Origin: Coriaria nepalensis
Taxonomy: Eukaryota; Streptophyta; Magnoliopsida; Cucurbitales; Coriariaceae
Assembly (NCBI GenBank): GCA_027186245.1
Contig: CP114483.1
Span: 11,180,220-11,244,219 of the forward strand
DNA length: 64,000 nucleotides
Direction of reading: 5' to 3'
Shown here piece by piece: positions 63,401 to 64,000 of this stretch (position 1 is the stretch's first letter; the number at the start of each line of letters is the position of its first letter). Under the pieces are notes generated by a model, which searched no databases, was not told where the DNA came from, and worked only from the letters and a program-made list of their open reading frames with translations. Made by a program: the position numbers and the translations under genes.

Positions 63401-64000
63401 ATGACTTTCGTGCATAACTTTCCGTTGATCGATTCAAGGCAACAACGCATTTGTTTAGCCTTAAAATCATGTCATTGAGTCTCTTGTAGTCATGAAATCA
63501 TTCTAAATTAATCCAAACGAATTCTATTTTCGCTCTTCAAACATGATTTTCTTACATAACTTGTAATTAATCTATTGAAGACAAAAATGCATTCCCTTAG
63601 CCGTCAAAAGCATGTCATTCAGTATTTTCATGTCATTAAATTGTTTGAAAGCACATCGAACCAATTCTATGTTTGCATCTAAAACACGACTTTCATGCAT
63701 AACTTGCAAATGATCTATTGAAGAAAACTATGGATTTTTTTAGCCTTAAATTCGTATTATTGCGTCTCTTTTGGTCATTAAATCATTCAAAATCACTTCG
63801 AACGAAATTCGCAGTTTAAACATGACTTTCGTGCATAACTTGCCGTTGATCGATTCAAGGCAACAACGCATTTGTTTAGCCTTAAAATCATGTCATTGAG
63901 TCTCTTGTAGTCATGAAATCATTCTAAATTAATCCGAACGAATTCTATTTTCGCCCTTCAAACATGATTTTCTTACATAACTTGCAATTAATCTATTGAA
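60441..64000. repeat. Mixed-variant trimer block at the right edge
   Basis: About eight trimers. The TTTTGGCTCCTC B form occurs again at 61847, linked to GCATCTAAAACACG in C. Later trimers carry TTCGCTCTTC in B with ACAAAAATGCATTCCCTTAGCC in C. The array is still running at the window edge, so its end is not seen. Confidence 0.8.
61822..61840. repeat. 11-base deletion in monomer B
   Basis: Reads AATCATTCTAATGAATTC where the norm has AAATTAATCCG between ATTCT and the AATGAATTC box. The trimer is 410 bp instead of 421 (anchors at 61622 and 62032). It is found once only. Confidence 0.85.

Larger units (their letters stand above)
40570..64000. repeat. Satellite array, right of the gap (same 421-bp trimer)
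   Basis: The same A-B-C trimer, in the same orientation, resumes directly after the N run and continues to the window edge. The first base after the gap falls inside monomer C at about monomer position 86. Variants common here and rare on the left include a C monomer with TTTGGCCTTAAAAGGC at its start, CGAACCAATTATATG in C, and A monomers with ATGCATTGTTTTAGCC. The far right carries a B variant with TTTTGGCTCCTC and a C variant with GCATCTAAAACACG. No gene, RNA or mobile element is visible. The first 4.9 kb is indel-rich and should be treated as low-quality sequence. Confidence 0.97.

Noticed and set aside
1..64000. CRISPR array
   Set aside because: Spacing is regular, but there are no unique spacers, the unit is 421 bp, and the whole period is repeated. 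This is a satellite.
1..64000. CENP-B box in the monomers
   Set aside because: Monomer A has TTCG followed by four bases and A, as the motif requires, but then TTCG instead of the required CGGG. I found no full match to the core motif.
1..64000. Known centromere repeats such as human alpha satellite (171 bp) or the Arabidopsis 178-bp repeat
   Set aside because: Monomer length (136-143 bp) and motifs do not match what I know of these families. No species assignment was made.

Overview
The whole window is one tandem satellite DNA array. I see no protein-coding gene, RNA gene, transposon, CRISPR array or single-copy sequence. The sequence is AT-rich (about one third G+C in the unit I counted), lies in one orientation throughout, and repeats with a period of about 421 bp. 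It is broken only by a 100-base run of N at 40470-40569. Array size, period and nested duplications point to eukaryotic heterochromatin, most plausibly a centromeric or pericentromeric satellite. A plant would fit, but the sequence alone does not identify the organism, and I do not recognise the repeat as a named family.

The 421-bp unit is a fixed trimer of three related but clearly different monomers: A (about 136 bp), B (about 142 bp) and C (about 143 bp), always in the order A-B-C. All three share a 5' block (an ATGCATT-like motif followed by TTTAGCCTTAAA) and a 3' block (CATAACTTGC, then 6-8 bases ending in ATC). Their centres differ strongly. The window holds roughly 150 trimers, or about 450 monomers.

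Above the trimer, sequence variants reveal a patchwork of recent block duplications with offsets that are whole multiples of the trimer. Region by region: 1-3744 is mixed variants; 3745-7280 is a 4-trimer (1684 bp) tandem duplication; 7281-12190 is mixed; 12190-18400 was copied to about 18500-23448, with 3 trimers fewer in the right copy; 22726-24412 is a 2-trimer duplication; 24413-27959 is rich in a B variant with GGACGAATTCTAG; 27960-32203 is a 5-trimer (2108 bp) duplication; 34035-39375 is a 7-trimer (2947 bp) duplication; 40570-48686 and 50634-58785 are a 24-trimer (10.1 kb) duplicate pair; 58300-60440 holds a 3-trimer duplication; the rest to 64000 is mixed.

The assembly needs caution at the gap. 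The first 4.9 kb after it (40570-45452) is full of single-base indels compared with its near-duplicate at 50634-55551, which looks like unpolished sequence at a contig end. The next 3.2 kb shows no difference from its copy 10,099 bp downstream. The short ORFs present (at most about 94 codons) are chance readings of the satellite. The main biological content is the higher-order architecture, including one block junction where an unequal exchange can be placed within about 123 bp, and a few mosaic monomers.
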